Source: Chrysomallon squamiferum
Lineage: Eukaryota > Mollusca > Gastropoda > Neomphalida > Peltospiridae
Assembly (NCBI GenBank): GCA_012295275.1
Contig: CM022676.1
Location: 274,841-338,840 of the forward strand
Direction: 5' to 3'
DNA: 64,000 nt
Positions 63,645 to 64,000 of this stretch are shown piece after piece. The stretch's first letter is position 1. Every line of letters begins with the position of its first letter. Under the pieces are notes generated by a model. It was not told the DNA's origin. It made no database searches and was given only the letters and a program-made list of their open reading frames with translations. The position numbers and the translations under genes were made by a program.

Positions 63645-63855
63645 TGAGTGTCATATGTATTTATTATAAATGTATCTGTGTGTGTGTTATTAAATTAACA
63701 TTTCAAATGAATATTTAAGAAAAACTTCTTGTTTTTTCTTCTTTTTTTTATGCAAAATAATAATTGAATTTTTTTTACCTGGAAGAAAGTTTTGCTCTAA
63801 TGCAACTCTTCTTCTTTCAGCCCTCTCCAAGTGACTATAGCGAGACTTTTCTTGC
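61598..63855 (-). CDS. Gene 7: tyrosine-motif tail with four tandem 96-base exons (5' incomplete)
   Basis: Exons in transcript order: 63855-63779 (SRYSHLERAERRR), 63508-63487 (NYVDKI), 62847-62752, 62609-62514, 62361-62266 and 62117-62022 (four copies of a 32-residue unit), 61787-61598 (last exon, stop TAA). Phases are 2-1, 1-2, four times 2-2, then 2. Motifs: SRYSHL, IEYDPI and LRYLNV fit the ITIM consensus [ILVS]xYxx[ILV]; each repeat starts with EYDP[IT]V; DYDAM fits YxxM; the end is rich in Pro/Arg. The first two exons match gene 4 in phase and size. No extracellular or TM part is in the window. Inferred to be the cytoplasmic tail of a receptor; a soluble protein is also possible. Confidence 0.72.
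62022..62117 (-). CDS. Gene 7 repeat exon, copy 4 in transcript order
   Basis: 96 bases, phase 2-2: YDPIVPQANQGQANLSRGQY, then LQAREAGLAHR. Confidence 0.78.
62266..62361 (-). CDS. Gene 7 repeat exon, copy 3 in transcript order
   Basis: 96 bases, phase 2-2: as copy 4 with QASLS, APEAG and AYR. Confidence 0.78.
62514..62609 (-). CDS. Gene 7 repeat exon, copy 2 in transcript order
   Basis: 96 bases, phase 2-2, the most diverged copy: YDPTVPLANQRQAGLSRG, then APEAG and AYR. Intact frame and splice sites. Confidence 0.75.
62752..62847 (-). CDS. Gene 7 repeat exon, copy 1 in transcript order
   Basis: 96 bases, phase 2-2: YDPIVPQANQGQANLSRG, then AREAG and ARR. Its junction with the preceding exon creates IEYDPI. 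Confidence 0.78.
63487..63508 (-). CDS. Gene 7 22-base micro-exon
   Basis: Phase 1-2, reading NYVDKI. Acceptor TTTTTCAG, donor GTAAGT. Gene 4 has a 22-base exon of the same phases at 32053-32074. Confidence 0.72.
63562..63640. repeat. Pure GA repeat
   Basis: Perfect (GA)n of about 78 bases in a gene 7 intron. Confidence 0.95.
63779..63855 (-). CDS. Gene 7 RYSHLE exon
   Basis: 77 bases, phase 2-1, reading QEKSRYSHLERAERRRVA and on to NFLP. Paralogous to gene 4 exon 31463-31536. Confidence 0.75.
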
Positions 63856-64000
63856 CTGTGATATTATTAAACATCATTAGTGTCTGCTGTGTGTATGTTT
63901 TTCTGTGTGCATTCTTGTGTGTTTGTGTTTTCCTACTACAGCAGTTCTGTATCAAACCACCCAATAAAATGGAAGATTTGAACCCAAACTGATTATGATA

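Overview
This is animal nuclear DNA: AT-rich, full of microsatellites and minisatellites, with short phase-matched exons separated by introns of a few hundred to about 2,000 bases and flanked by GT/AG splice sites. No bacterial operons, rRNA or tRNA were seen. The linker style of the Ig domains and the repeat-rich introns suggest an invertebrate, perhaps a mollusc or other lophotrochozoan, but the species cannot be fixed from sequence alone. All exon calls below are hand-built from reading frame, splice signals and phase. No transcript or database was available.

The window is a dense cluster of immunoglobulin-superfamily (IgSF) receptor genes in mixed orientation. Left to right: gene 1 (+, 2510-7007, 5' end not found): two Ig domains, a transmembrane (TM) segment and a basic tail. 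Gene 2 (-, 13846 down to at least 8422): signal peptide, five Ig domains (two from a recent tandem duplication) and TM. Gene 3 (+, 18824-24977, perhaps to 26541): signal peptide, three Ig domains, TM and short tail. Gene 4 (+, 28780-32776): a TM-type exon, an acidic region and a tail with a RYSHLE motif; it may be a separate gene or an alternative 3' end of gene 3. Gene 5 (-, 48266-34231): signal peptide, 14 Ig domains, two stalk micro-exons, TM, and two duplicated alternative last exons. Gene 6 (+, 50561-55169): signal peptide, four Ig domains and TM, complete. Gene 7 (-, from beyond 64000 to 61598, 5' incomplete): a tyrosine-rich tail paralogous to gene 4, including four tandem copies of one 96-base exon.

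Nearly every Ig domain is one exon of phase 1-1, so domains can be duplicated, skipped or shuffled without breaking frame, and the window shows this at several scales: a duplicated two-domain block in gene 2, a three-domain module repeated in gene 5, duplicated tail exons in gene 5 and a quadruplicated tail exon in gene 7. Gene pairs 2/3 and 5/6 are divergent.

The most interesting reading is a family of cell-surface receptors with interchangeable ectodomains and two tail types: short basic tails (genes 1, 5, 6 and the short form of gene 3) and long tails carrying tyrosine motifs like those of inhibitory immunoreceptors (gene 7, weakly gene 4). That resembles paired immune or allorecognition receptors, but function is inferred from architecture only.
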